Shown: positions 40,325-50,599 of the stretch, in pieces
Position numbering within the stretch: position 1 is the first letter of the stretch
Layout: the number at the start of each line of letters is the position of its first letter
Assembly (NCBI RefSeq): GCF_947632075.1
Contig: NZ_CANRNX010000001.1
Coordinates: forward strand, 39,867 to 103,866
Direction of reading: 5' to 3'
DNA from: an uncultured Flavobacterium sp.
GTDB lineage: Bacteria; Bacteroidota; Bacteroidia; Flavobacteriales; Flavobacteriaceae
Length of the DNA: 64,000 nt
Program-made: the position numbers and the translations under genes
The notes under the pieces: generated by a model
Database searches by the model: none
What the model was told of the DNA's origin: nothing
Seen by the model: only the letters and a program-made list of their open reading frames with translations

Positions 40325-40969
40325 TTACTCTTTTAAATTAAGATCGAAGGTTTTAACTAATAATTCTAAATTCGGATTCAATTCAAGCATGTGATTAAAT
40401 TTATCTTCAATTGTAAATGCTTTTTTAATTTTAATTTCTTCGTTAACAATAATCTGAATTTCGATATCGTAATTATTAAGTTTCTTACGAAGGTAATTCA
40501 CAAGATCATATTTATTTTCTTCGAAACTTATTTTAGAACCTTCATTAGGTAATTCAATGGTAATAGAACTTCCGTTAAGTTGAGGTACAGACATTTTCAT
40601 GGTTGAATACATTAGCATTCTTCCCGTTGTATAAAAACGATCAGCAATAAAATCCCAATGTTCAATCATTTGTTCAAAATTAAAAGCTTCTCTTGGTAAA
40701 TCTTCAGGATTTACGGTTACTTTACTTAATGAAGCTTCTAATTCTTTTTTGCGTTTAATACTTTTTAACGATAAAGCAGAAACTGCATATTCGTTGCTTT
40801 GCGTATTAATTACAATTTTCTGAGTTTCAATTTCAGGTTCAACCTCGTTAACTTTATTGTTATCGGAATTTACTGTAGAAATCGAAGTATTTTGAACTGA
40901 AATATTTTGTATTTCTTCAGTAAACACAGGTTTTAATTCAAAAAAACTTGGAGGAATTATGAACCGATT
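40325..40969 (-). CDS. dnaX: DNA polymerase III tau-specific C-terminal region, read in the -1 frame relative to the dnaX 5' frame
   Basis: Open frame SNRFIIPPSFFELKPVFTEEIQ... continuous from the A10 tract to 40325; the only start codon in the supplied ORF is a GTG. Confidence 0.8.
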   Translation of the reverse strand, partial: NRFIIPPSFFELKPVFTEEIQNISVQNTSISTVNSDNNKVNEVEPEIETQKIVINTQSNEYAVSALSLKSIKRKKELEASLSKVTVNPEDLPREAFNFEQMIEHWDFIADRFYTTGRMLMYSTMKMSVPQLNGSSITIELPNEGSKISFEENKYDLVNYLRKKLNNYDIEIQIIVNEEIKIKKAFTIEDKFNHMLELNPNLELLVKTFDLNLKE

Positions 40970-42042
40970 AGATTTTTTTTTTCATCCATTTGTGTTAGTG
41001 ATGCTAATTGCATCAAACACAATTCAACCATTAAGCGTTGGTTTTGGCTTGTTTTAAATTTTAAATCACAATCGTTTGCAAGATTAATTCCAGCAATTAA
41101 AATTGAAATTGGTAATTTTTGAGATTGAGCTAAAAATAACTGCTTGTTTTCGTCACTTATTTCAAGTAAATTTAGAGTTTCAGGATTCTTACAAACCATC
41201 AAATTTCTGAAATGTGATGCCAAACCTGCAATAAAATGCTGTCCATCAAACCCTTTTGCTAAAATATCATCATAAGCCAATAATAAATTCGGAATATCAT
41301 TGGCAATAATCATATCTGTGATTCGCAAATAATAATCAAAATCTAAAACGTTTAAGTTCTCAGCAACAGCTTGTCTGGTTAAATTATTTCCGCAATACGA
41401 AACCACACGGTCAAAAATTGATAACGCGTCACGCATAGCACCATCAGCCTTTTGAGCAATGATTTGCAAAGCATCATCTTCAAAAATTATTCCTTGGCTG
41501 CGAGCTACTTCTGCCAAATGATTTTTAGCATCAGTAATCGTAATTCGTTTAAAATCAAAAATCTGACAACGAGATAAAATCGTTGGAATAATTTTATGTT
41601 TTTCTGTAGTAGCTAAAATAAAAATGGCGTGTTTTGGCGGTTCTTCTAAAGTTTTAAGAAACGCATTAAAGGCTGCCGAAGAAAGCATGTGTACCTCATC
41701 AATGATGTACACTTTATATTTACCTGTTTGTGGTGGAATACGAACTTGATCAATTAAATTACGAATATCATCTACAGAGTTATTTGAAGCAGCATCTAAT
41801 TCAAAAACATTAAATGCAAAATCTTCTGTAGGATCATCATATCCTTCTTGATTGATTTTACGAGCTAAAATACGCGCACAAGTTGTTTTTCCAACTCCTC
41901 TTGGTCCAGTAAATAATAAAGCTTGCGCCAAATGATTATTATCAATAGCATTTACTAATGTATTGGTAATGGTTTGTTGACCAACAACGTCTTTAAACGT
42001 TTGCGGACGATATTTTCGCGCAGATACTATAAATTGTTCCAT
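40957..42042 (-). CDS. dnaX: DNA polymerase III subunit gamma (frame-0 product of dnaX)
   Basis: VSARKYRPQTFKDVVGQQ, GPRGVGKTTCARILAR, DEVHMLS; terminates just after the A10 tract. Confidence 0.95.
   Translation of the reverse strand: MEQFIVSARKYRPQTFKDVVGQQTITNTLVNAIDNNHLAQALLFTGPRGVGKTTCARILARKINQEGYDDPTEDFAFNVFELDAASNNSVDDIRNLIDQVRIPPQTGKYKVYIIDEVHMLSSAAFNAFLKTLEEPPKHAIFILATTEKHKIIPTILSRCQIFDFKRITITDAKNHLAEVARSQGIIFEDDALQIIAQKADGAMRDALSIFDRVVSYCGNNLTRQAVAENLNVLDFDYYLRITDMIIANDIPNLLLAYDDILAKGFDGQHFIAGLASHFRNLMVCKNPETLNLLEISDENKQLFLAQSQKLPISILIAGINLANDCDLKFKTSQNQRLMVELCLMQLASLTQMDEKKNLIGS
40973..40982 (-). other. dnaX: A10 slippery homopolymer at the dnaX frame junction
   Basis: Coding strand ATG GAT GAA AAA AAA AAT CTA ATC GGT TCA TAA; a -1 shift gives ...AAA TCT AAT CGG TTC ATA ATT CCT CCA. 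Confidence 0.85.
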
Positions 42043-42106
42043 GGTAAATATTATTCCTACAAATATACAGATTTAAAAGAAATTTACAAGGTTTAAAAGC
42101 CGACTC

Positions 42107-42796
42107 TTATTCTGGAAAATATCCAGATTCGCCGAGTTTAGCTTTCCAATCTTCATTTAATTTGACCAAATCATATTTTTTATTCGGAGGATAATATCCG
42201 ATTTTTCCTTCACGATAAAGTTCATTCAAAATTCGCTCAATATAAAAATCTTCCAAAACATTATTTGCATCAAATTGAGTTTTTAGATTAATATCAAAAA
42301 GCTTTGCAGTTTGGTTTGACCAAAACGCCTTCCAGCCGCTTTTAAATTCTTTAATTAATGAAAAAGTAGTTTGTCCAGTTTGTCGATCTATTAACTTAAC
42401 CAAAATTTGACCATCTTTTCGAGATAGTTTTTTTAATCGATCTTTAAACTGACTTTCTAAATATTTTTGCGAAGCGTTAATATACTTACGCTTTTCACGT
42501 TTTGTTTCAAATTTTTCTAAATTTAAATTTACTGATATTAAAGCTTCGGAAGTAGCAACTACATAAGGATAAACACGTAAAATTCGTCTGCGAAGAATAT
42601 CGTTTGCTTTAAGCATTTCTAATTCTTCTTTAGTAAAATTTATATTTAGTTCCGGAAGATCGTATTCCGTTTCAATTTCACCTTTTTCATTTACAATTGT
42701 GTCTAAAGATTTTGCATATTTCTGCCAATCTTCTACTTGTGCAAAAGAAAAATTTCCTAAAAGCAAAAAGCAAATGATATAAAAAATGTGTTTCAT
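42107..42796 (-). CDS. DUF4294-like secreted protein
   Basis: Signal peptide MKHIFYIICFLLLGNFSFAQ; ILRRRILRVYPYVVATSEALISVN; start at 42796 (MKHIF) preferred. Confidence 0.8.
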   Translation of the reverse strand: MKHIFYIICFLLLGNFSFAQVEDWQKYAKSLDTIVNEKGEIETEYDLPELNINFTKEELEMLKANDILRRRILRVYPYVVATSEALISVNLNLEKFETKREKRKYINASQKYLESQFKDRLKKLSRKDGQILVKLIDRQTGQTTFSLIKEFKSGWKAFWSNQTAKLFDINLKTQFDANNVLEDFYIERILNELYREGKIGYYPPNKKYDLVKLNEDWKAKLGESGYFPE

Positions 42797-42881
42797 ATAA
42801 GGTGATTTTATACTCAAATTTATATATAATTTTATAAGATTGAATATCTAATTGAGTATTTTTGTAAATAAAGTTAAAAAT

Positions 42882-43976
42882 ATGGAATCAAAAACAATAC
42901 TAAACAATAAATCGATTACTTTTTTAGAACAATATTTAAATAATGCATCGCCAACCGGTTTTGAAAGTGAAGGCCAGAAACTTTGGATGGAATATTTAAA
43001 ACCTTACGTAGATACTTTTATTACAGATACCTACGGAACTTGCGTTGGAGTAATTAATCCGGATGCACCTTATAAAGTAGTTATTGAAGGTCATGCAGAT
43101 GAAATTTCTTGGTATGTAAATTACATTACTGAAGATGGAATGATTTACGTAATTAGAAATGGAGGAAGCGACCAAATGATTGCTCCGAGTAAACGCGTAA
43201 ACATTCATACTAAAAACGGAATTGTTAAAGGTGTTTTTGGATGGCCAGCAATTCACACAAGAAATCGTGGTGGCGAAGGCGATCAAGCTCCAAAAATTGA
43301 AACAAACTTTATTGATTTAGGATGTGAAACACGAGAAGAAGTTGAAAAATTAGGTGTTCATGTAGGATGCGTGATTACATATCCAGACACTTTTGAAGTT
43401 TTAAACGGAAATAAATTCGTTTGTCGTGCTTTAGATAATCGTGTAGGTGGATTTATGATTGCCGAAGTTGCACGTTTATTAAAAGAAAATAAGGTGACTT
43501 TGCCTTTTGGATTATATATCACAAATTCTGTTCAAGAAGAAGTAGGTTTACGTGGCGCAGAAATGATTACACAAACTATTAAATCGAATGTTGCTATAGT
43601 TACTGATGTTTGTCATGACTCTACAACACCGATGATTGATAAAAAAATTGAAGGAGAATTAAAAATAGGTAAAGGTCCAGTGATTACTTACGCTCCAGCG
43701 GTTCAAAATAAATTACGAGAGTTGATTATTAATACTGCGGAAGCTAACAATATTCCTTTCCAACGTTTAGCTTCATCTCGTGTTACAGGAACAGATACCG
43801 ATGCTTTTGCTTACAGTAATGGTGGAGTTGCTTCTGCTTTAATTTCACTTCCTTTAAGATATATGCACACAACGGTTGAAATGGTTCACCTTGACGATGT
43901 TGAAAATGTAATTAAGTTAATTTACAATACACTTCTTAAAATAGAGAACAACGAAACATTCAGTTACTTTAAATAA
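42882..43976 (+). CDS. M42 family metallopeptidase
   Basis: VVIEGHADEISWYV, RALDNRVGGFM, TNSVQEEVGLRGAEM; start at 42882 preferred. Confidence 0.92.
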   Translation: MESKTILNNKSITFLEQYLNNASPTGFESEGQKLWMEYLKPYVDTFITDTYGTCVGVINPDAPYKVVIEGHADEISWYVNYITEDGMIYVIRNGGSDQMIAPSKRVNIHTKNGIVKGVFGWPAIHTRNRGGEGDQAPKIETNFIDLGCETREEVEKLGVHVGCVITYPDTFEVLNGNKFVCRALDNRVGGFMIAEVARLLKENKVTLPFGLYITNSVQEEVGLRGAEMITQTIKSNVAIVTDVCHDSTTPMIDKKIEGELKIGKGPVITYAPAVQNKLRELIINTAEANNIPFQRLASSRVTGTDTDAFAYSNGGVASALISLPLRYMHTTVEMVHLDDVENVIKLIYNTLLKIENNETFSYFK

Positions 43977-43977
43977 C

Positions 43978-44007
43978 AAAAAAGCCTTTCTTTCGAAAGG
44001 CTTTTTT
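43978..44007. terminator. Bidirectional intrinsic terminator
   Basis: AAAAAAGCCTTTC-TTTC-GAAAGGCTTTTTT. Confidence 0.85.
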
Positions 44008-44011
44008 GTTA

Positions 44012-44413
44012 TTATTTCCAATTAAAAGTAATTGTTTTTACAATATCAGGATTTAAACTTAAATGAACCGGACAAGTAAAAGCTGTGCGTTCTAAAATTG
44101 TTTTAGTTTTTTCATCAACTTGAATATTCATGTTAAAGTCTACTTTTATTTCAGCTATTTTACGAGGACTTGCTTGCATAATTTTAGTTACTTCGGCTGT
44201 TGAATTTGCTAAATCTACATTCATTTCAGCTGCTTTAATTCCCATAACTGTAAACATACAAGTTGCTAATGAATTAGCTACTAAATCGGTTGGAGAAAAA
44301 GCTTCTCCCTTTCCATGATTATCTACTGGCGCATCATTTACAATAGTCTGTTTGGACTGCAAGTGTGTAGATTCTGTTCTTAAATTCCCTAAATAAATTA
44401 CTTTTGATGTCAT
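44012..44413 (-). CDS. OsmC family protein
   Basis: GEAFSPTDLVANSLATCMFTVMGIKA; 1-nt TAATG overlap with the upstream gene. Confidence 0.92.
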   Translation of the reverse strand: MTSKVIYLGNLRTESTHLQSKQTIVNDAPVDNHGKGEAFSPTDLVANSLATCMFTVMGIKAAEMNVDLANSTAEVTKIMQASPRKIAEIKVDFNMNIQVDEKTKTILERTAFTCPVHLSLNPDIVKTITFNWK

Positions 44414-46278
44414 TATTCTGCTTCTTTTATGGTTAAATCTTTATCGTAATACAATACATAAATTCCTGAATTAAAAATACCTCCGTTTTCATTTACATAA
44501 GTAAATCTATTTTCAATTTGTTCAGAACCGTACCCAAAAATAGAATTTGTTTCCGAATCATTCTGAACCATTCGTAAAATAACATCCATAGTTACATCAA
44601 ATCCGCGTAAAGCGAAACGATTTGGCATCGTATCAAAACGCTTCTTAAAAGCACTTTCAAAGTTTTGATTTACATTAGAAGTCGTATCATTTGTTACCGA
44701 AGGATAAGTGAATTGCAAATCAACTAAATCTTGCATTCTAACTTCCGTAGAATCTAAAACATCTATTTTCTCTAAAGTTACCAATCGAATTTCATATTTA
44801 ACACTTAATTTTTTCAATCCTGAAACTAAATCAACCGCAGAACGAATTGCATTATTATCTAAAATCACGTAATTGATTTGACCTGATTTTAAATTAGATT
44901 CTACTGAAGAAATATTTACATTTCCGTTATCAGCTGTATTTACAACATTCACATTCGGATAATCTGTAGAAAAATAGTTTTTACTTGTTGAATTTTTAGG
45001 ACTAACAACCGCTACAATATTACCAGATTTAGATCTTAAATACTCCATCATTGTATTTCTTATCAATCTGTTATTTGGCATTGCATGAACTTGATTCGAA
45101 TATGGTTTTCCAACATCGGTTGATAATGGAGAAACAACCATTAAATCTTGATTCTTAAACACTTCAGAAAAAGCATCGACATTTTTTTGAAAGAAAGGTC
45201 CGATTACAACATCTGTAGATGAAAAATCAATTTCATTACGCAAAGCTTCGATATTTAAAGATCTGTTGCTTTCCTTTGAATCAACAATTTTTATGTGAAC
45301 TGGTAAATTTAACGCCTTAGCAGAATCAATAGCGATTAGAGCTCCTGAATAAAAATCTAATGCCATATTAAAAAACACATCAGATTTTAAACGTTTATTT
45401 AAAGTAGTTCGGTCTGTGAAAGATTCTTCATTAATATTAAAAGGTAACAACAACGTTAGCTCTTGAATGTCATTTTTGTTTACTTTCTTAATTTCAGACG
45501 TATTGCTAATTGGATACATATTTGCAGCAACCTCAGGCAAGGGCTTTTGAACATAAAGTTTCATTCCTTCTTTCAATCCGTTTTGCAATTCGGTATTCCA
45601 TTCTAATAAATCGTTTTGAGAAACATTATATTTTTTAGAAATTGAAAAAAGTGTTTGCTTAGGTTCAACTATAATAAAACGTACTTCAGTACTTGTACTA
45701 AAATTTTCATTTCTTGATTCAATTATAGTTTCTCTTATTGGAATTTTTATAGTTTGATCTTTCTTCAAACCATTAGCTTCTAAACCTGGATTCATTTCGT
45801 AAATAGCACTTACTGAAGTATTGTTTTGAACAGCTAATGAATAAATAGTTTCCTTTTCATTTACAACAATTTCCTTGTAAGGTTGCTCAATTATTGTAGC
45901 TTTTTCTTTAGGTTTAGAGATGTTAATACGTTGACCTATCTTCAATCCATTTTCTTTCAATTCTGGATTATATAAATACAACTGATCAATAGCAACATTG
46001 TATTTTTTAGAAATTCCGTACACAGTTTCTTTAGGTTGTACTTCATGCTGAAGTCCTAAATAATTTAAATTTGGAACTAATAAAATTTGATTTTCATTTA
46101 TATCGTTAACCGCAGCCGGATTCAACAAAAATATTTCGTTTACTGTTGTTTGATATTGCCTTGCTATTTGAGTCACCGTTTCACCTTTAACAACCGTATG
46201 TACATTCGTTGTTTGTTGAGAAAATGCAACAAAAGAAGTACACATTAGCAAAAAGAAAGTTGAAAATTTATTTTTCAT
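44413..46278 (-). CDS. Four-LysM protein fused to a type 1 periplasmic-binding-protein-like domain
   Basis: Four LysM repeats (VVKGETVTQIARQY, VQPKETVYGISKKY, VNEKETIYSLAVQN, VEPKQTLFSISKKY) then LLLPFNINEES...VIGPFFQKNVDAFSEVFK. Confidence 0.88.
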   Translation of the reverse strand: MKNKFSTFFLLMCTSFVAFSQQTTNVHTVVKGETVTQIARQYQTTVNEIFLLNPAAVNDINENQILLVPNLNYLGLQHEVQPKETVYGISKKYNVAIDQLYLYNPELKENGLKIGQRINISKPKEKATIIEQPYKEIVVNEKETIYSLAVQNNTSVSAIYEMNPGLEANGLKKDQTIKIPIRETIIESRNENFSTSTEVRFIIVEPKQTLFSISKKYNVSQNDLLEWNTELQNGLKEGMKLYVQKPLPEVAANMYPISNTSEIKKVNKNDIQELTLLLPFNINEESFTDRTTLNKRLKSDVFFNMALDFYSGALIAIDSAKALNLPVHIKIVDSKESNRSLNIEALRNEIDFSSTDVVIGPFFQKNVDAFSEVFKNQDLMVVSPLSTDVGKPYSNQVHAMPNNRLIRNTMMEYLRSKSGNIVAVVSPKNSTSKNYFSTDYPNVNVVNTADNGNVNISSVESNLKSGQINYVILDNNAIRSAVDLVSGLKKLSVKYEIRLVTLEKIDVLDSTEVRMQDLVDLQFTYPSVTNDTTSNVNQNFESAFKKRFDTMPNRFALRGFDVTMDVILRMVQNDSETNSIFGYGSEQIENRFTYVNENGGIFNSGIYVLYYDKDLTIKEAE

Positions 46279-46300
46279 AACATCTGTTTTTAATCAAAAA

Positions 46301-46323
46301 AAGTCGCTGATAAACAACGACTT
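46301..46323 (-). terminator. Possible terminator downstream of guaA
   Basis: AAGTCG...CGACTT, 6-bp stem. Confidence 0.4.
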
Positions 46324-46334
46324 CTTATAATATA

Positions 46335-47864
46335 TTATTCCCACTCAATTGTAGCTGGTGGTTTTGAGCTAATATCGTAAACCACACGGTTAACACCTTT
46401 AACTCTATTAATAATTTTATTCGAAATCTCCATTAAAAATTCATAAGGTAAATGAACCCAATCAGCAGTCATACCGTCTGTAGATTGCACTGCGCGTAAA
46501 GCAACTACTTTTTCGTAAGTACGCTCATCTCCCATCACTCCAACAGAATTTACAGGAAGTAAAATCGCTCCTGCTTGCCAAACATCGTCATACAATCCGT
46601 GCTCTTTTAATCCGTTAATAAAAATAGCATCTACTTCTTGTAAAATTGCTACTTTTTCTGCTGTAATATCACCTAAAATACGAATAGATAAACCTGGACC
46701 TGGGAATGGATGACGCCCTAATAATTCAGGATCAATTCCTAAAGAAGCCCCTACTCTACGTACTTCATCTTTAAATAACATTCGTAAAGGCTCAACTACT
46801 TGTAATTTCATATATTCTGGTAATCCACCAACATTATGATGTGATTTAATTGTAGCCGATGGTCCTTTTACTGAAATAGATTCAATAACATCTGGATAAA
46901 TAGTTCCTTGCCCTAACCATTTAGCATCTGTAACCAATTTAGATTCATCATCAAAAACATCGATAAAAACCTTACCAATAACTTTACGTTTAGCTTCAGG
47001 CTCTTCGATACCAGCTAATTCAGATAAGAAACGATCAGAAGCATCAACTCCTTTTACATTCAATCCCATTCCTTTGTATTGATCTAAAACACTTTGGAAT
47101 TCGTTCTTACGTAATAATCCGTTATTTACAAATATACAATATAAATTTTCTCCGATAGCTTTATGTAATAAAACTGCTGCTACCGTAGAATCAACTCCTC
47201 CAGATAATCCTAAAATTACTCTATCGTTTCCTAATTTTTGTTTTAAGTCAGCAACCGTTTCATCAACAAAAGCATTTGGAGTGAAATCTTGAGCTACTTT
47301 AGCAATATTTACTAAAAAGTTTTTAATTAATTGAGTTCCGTCAGTTGAATGGAAAACCTCTGGATGAAATTGAATTGCATAAGTTTGCTCACCATCAATA
47401 CGATATGAAGCATTCTCAACATCGTGTGTACTTGCTAAACGTACACCGTTTGTAGGTAATGTTTTAATTGTATCTGAATGGCTCATCCAAACTTGAGAAT
47501 TTGCAGGAATATTTTCAAAGAAAGCTTCACCTTCTTTAATGAAAGATAAGTTTGCTCTTCCGTATTCTCTTGTATTTGAAGGAGCTACTTCACCTCCATT
47601 AAAATGTGCTAAATATTGAGCACCATAACAAACAGCTAATAAAGGTAATTTTCCTTTAATGTTTGATAAATCTGGATGTAAGGCATCTTCTGAACGAACA
47701 GAATATGGGCTACCCGATAAAATTACAGCTTTGAAAGAAGATAAATCTTCTGGAATTTGGTTGTAAGGAAGAATTTCGCAAAAGATATTTAACTCGCGAA
47801 CTCTACGCGCAATAAGTTGTGTATATTGCGATCCGAAATCTAAAATAAGTACGTTGTGTTGCAT
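46335..47864 (-). CDS. guaA: GMP synthase (glutamine-hydrolysing)
   Basis: [53 protein letters not shown]; start at 47864 preferred. Confidence 0.97.
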   Translation of the reverse strand: MQHNVLILDFGSQYTQLIARRVRELNIFCEILPYNQIPEDLSSFKAVILSGSPYSVRSEDALHPDLSNIKGKLPLLAVCYGAQYLAHFNGGEVAPSNTREYGRANLSFIKEGEAFFENIPANSQVWMSHSDTIKTLPTNGVRLASTHDVENASYRIDGEQTYAIQFHPEVFHSTDGTQLIKNFLVNIAKVAQDFTPNAFVDETVADLKQKLGNDRVILGLSGGVDSTVAAVLLHKAIGENLYCIFVNNGLLRKNEFQSVLDQYKGMGLNVKGVDASDRFLSELAGIEEPEAKRKVIGKVFIDVFDDESKLVTDAKWLGQGTIYPDVIESISVKGPSATIKSHHNVGGLPEYMKLQVVEPLRMLFKDEVRRVGASLGIDPELLGRHPFPGPGLSIRILGDITAEKVAILQEVDAIFINGLKEHGLYDDVWQAGAILLPVNSVGVMGDERTYEKVVALRAVQSTDGMTADWVHLPYEFLMEISNKIINRVKGVNRVVYDISSKPPATIEWE

Positions 47865-47947
47865 GTACAAAAATAAGCATTTATTGAACATTCAAAAATA
47901 TAAAATGAATTTTATTTTATTCGAAAAAAACATTTTTTTTAAAAGAC

Positions 47948-47978
47948 TTTGAAAAACGGATATTTGGTTCTATTTTTG
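47948..47978 (+). promoter_or_regulatory. Bacteroidota-type promoter (-33 TTTG, -7 TATTTTTG)
   Basis: TTTG (47948-47951) - N19 - TATTTTTG (47971-47978) upstream of the NlpE-like gene. Confidence 0.65.
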
Positions 47979-48018
47979 TTAGTATTGCTGTTTTAACTTA
48001 ACTTTTTTCTTTATAGAA

Positions 48019-48792
48019 ATGAATTTCAGAAATCAATTATTATCCTTATCAATTGTTGTTGTATCACTTACTTCTTGTGGTTTTAAAGACAAGGACAAAG
48101 AACCTGTTTATATTGAACCTCTTTTGCTTGATACTATTTTCTCAAATTCTTATAAAGGTATAATTCCCTGTCCGGATTGTGCTGGAATTGAAACTACTTT
48201 AAAGATTTTTAAAGACAGTACAATATCAAGAACCGTATATTACCAAGGTAAAGACGAGCTTCCGATTACACGTACTGGTACATGGAAACTTAAAGATTCT
48301 ATTTTTGAAGCAAAATTTGACAGAGAAAAACTTTTCTATAAAATAAAGTCTGGAGATTTAATCTTACGTGTAGGATCAGATTTTAAAGAAGTAAAAGGAA
48401 ATTTAGCAAACGATTATATTTTAAGAAAAGCGGATGCTTTTGATTTAGAAAAACACTTAGGTATTTATCACTTAGGTGATTTATCTTCGGATTTTAATAA
48501 ATTATCTTTGTCTAAATTAAAAAAGAATGTAATTGGTATTAATCTTTCATCCTATTCAGAAAATGATACTATTGAAAAATGTCATATTAAATTTGAAGGA
48601 AAATTAAATAAAGAAAATATTATAGAAGTAAATCTTGGTAACAAAAAAGATAGTCTTCAACAAATGTTGAAAATTTTATTTACGATTAAGGAAGCACACG
48701 TTTATTATGAAAACGTACCAAAAGATTCAATAGCATTAAAGTGCTCAGATTCTTTAAACGTAAATTATCAAGGAACTTACTTAAAGTATTAA
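48019..48792 (+). CDS. NlpE-like copper resistance / envelope lipoprotein
   Basis: Lipobox LTSC; YKGIIPCPDCAGIETTLKIFKDSTISRTVYYQGKD. Confidence 0.87.
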   Translation: MNFRNQLLSLSIVVVSLTSCGFKDKDKEPVYIEPLLLDTIFSNSYKGIIPCPDCAGIETTLKIFKDSTISRTVYYQGKDELPITRTGTWKLKDSIFEAKFDREKLFYKIKSGDLILRVGSDFKEVKGNLANDYILRKADAFDLEKHLGIYHLGDLSSDFNKLSLSKLKKNVIGINLSSYSENDTIEKCHIKFEGKLNKENIIEVNLGNKKDSLQQMLKILFTIKEAHVYYENVPKDSIALKCSDSLNVNYQGTYLKY

Positions 48793-48793
48793 T

Positions 48794-48830
48794 AAAAAAA
48801 AACGTCTAATTAAATTAGACGTTTTTTTTT
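48794..48830. terminator. Bidirectional intrinsic terminator
   Basis: AAAAAACGTCTAATT...AATTAGACGTTTTTT. Confidence 0.85.
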
Positions 48831-48835
48831 ATTAT

Positions 48836-50299
48836 TTATTTCAATGGAATATTTTGTAAAATTTCTAAAACAAATTTCCAATATTTTTGAACTGAAGAAA
48901 TCGAAGCTCTTTCTACTGGTGAATGAGCACCACGAATGGTTGGTCCAAAAGAAATCATATCCATACCTGGATAGTTTGTTCCTAAAATACCACATTCTAA
49001 ACCAGCATGACAAGCAACAACATTTGGTTTTACACCATTTTGTTTTTCGTAAATATCTTTTAATACTTCTAAAATCTCAGAATTTGGATTTGGTGTCCAA
49101 CCTGGATATGATCCTGAAAATTCTACTTCGCATCCCATTAATTCAAAAGCAGAACGTAATGCATTTGCTAAATCGAATTTAGAAGTTTCAACAGAAGAAC
49201 GAGTTAAACATTTAACTGATAGTTTTCCGTTACCTACATTTACTTTTGCAATGTTATTTGAAGTTTCAACTAAATCTTCAAAATCTGCACTCATTTTATA
49301 AACACCATTATGAGCCGTATACATAGCACGAACAAAGTAGAACTGAGCAACTGGTGGCATTACTTTAGTTGGTAAAGTTTCTAACTTCTCAAAAACAACT
49401 TCTAAATTAGGTTCTGTTGTAGCGTATTCAGCTTTAATTTCATTTACGATTTGTTGCATATCAAAAACAAAAGCTTCATCGAAAGTTTGTGCAATGATTA
49501 CTTTGGCAACACTTTCACGCGGAATAGCATTACGTAAACTTCCACCGTTGATTTCAGAAATCTGCAAACCAAAATTATCAAATCCGTCAAATAACAAACG
49601 GTTCATAATTTTATTAGCATTACCTAAACCTTTATGAATATCCATTCCTGAATGTCCACCAACTAAACCTTTAACTGTGATTTGATATCCAATTGAACCT
49701 TCAGGAACATTTTCTTCATCATATTCAGCCGTTGCAGTAACATCAACACCACCAGCACATCCTATATCTATCTCATCATCTTCTTCTGTATCTAAATTTA
49801 AAAGAATTTGACCATCAAGCATTCCTCCTTCTAAGCCCATTGCACCCGTCATTCCAGTTTCTTCATCGATTGTAAACAAAGCTTCAATTGCTGGATGTGT
49901 AATATCTGTTGATTCTAAAATTGCCATAATCGTAGCAACTCCCAAACCGTTATCTGCTCCTAAAGTAGTTCCGTTTGCACGAACCCAATCTCCGTCAATG
50001 TACATTTCAATTCCTTGAGTATCGAAATCAAAAACAGTATCGTTGTTTTTTTGGTGAACCATATCTAAATGCGACTGTAAAACCACGGTTTTGCGATTCT
50101 CCATTCCGGCAGTAGCAGGTTTTTTAATAATTACGTTTCCTACGTGATCTTTGATTGTAGGGAAACCTAATTTTTGACCAAATTCCATCATAAAAGCAAT
50201 TACTCTTTCTTCCTTTTTAGAAGGACGAGGAACAGCATTTAAGTCGGCAAATTTATTCCAAAGAGCTTTTGGCTCTAAATTTCTTACTTCTTGACTCAT
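48836..50299 (-). CDS. pepD: Aminoacyl-histidine dipeptidase (M20C, PepD)
   Basis: LQSHLDMVHQKN, TLGADNGLGVA, IDEETGMTGAMGL, GGHSGMDIHKGLGNA. Confidence 0.95.
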   Translation of the reverse strand: MSQEVRNLEPKALWNKFADLNAVPRPSKKEERVIAFMMEFGQKLGFPTIKDHVGNVIIKKPATAGMENRKTVVLQSHLDMVHQKNNDTVFDFDTQGIEMYIDGDWVRANGTTLGADNGLGVATIMAILESTDITHPAIEALFTIDEETGMTGAMGLEGGMLDGQILLNLDTEEDDEIDIGCAGGVDVTATAEYDEENVPEGSIGYQITVKGLVGGHSGMDIHKGLGNANKIMNRLLFDGFDNFGLQISEINGGSLRNAIPRESVAKVIIAQTFDEAFVFDMQQIVNEIKAEYATTEPNLEVVFEKLETLPTKVMPPVAQFYFVRAMYTAHNGVYKMSADFEDLVETSNNIAKVNVGNGKLSVKCLTRSSVETSKFDLANALRSAFELMGCEVEFSGSYPGWTPNPNSEILEVLKDIYEKQNGVKPNVVACHAGLECGILGTNYPGMDMISFGPTIRGAHSPVERASISSVQKYWKFVLEILQNIPLK

Positions 50300-50599
50300 T
50301 ATATAATGTGTAAAATATTTACTGATTTAAAGTTCAAATTTACGAAATATACAAAAACAATCACATAACAGATTAAAATATTACAGTCTATCCTTCTAAA
50401 TCAATCAAAATTCAAATTCTCTTTGCTGAAAAAATAATTTACAAATGTTAAAGTTTAGAAACTTTCAAAATATTAAATTACATTTATAATAAATAAACAC
50501 ACAATATTGTAAATTATTAATACGTTATAAACAAAAACACAACTAAATATCTTAACACAAACCACTTTTAGTAAATAATAATCATTTAAAAAATTAGTC

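Noticed and set aside
40325-40927. 200-aa ORF as an independent gene starting at GTG 40927
   Set aside because: It is the tau-specific tail of DnaX; the frame is open back to the A10 tract and there is no start-site support
50451-50466. AAAGTTTAGAAACTTT palindrome upstream of tonB
   Set aside because: Imperfect short palindrome in a very AT-rich gap, likely to occur by chance; not enough to call an operator
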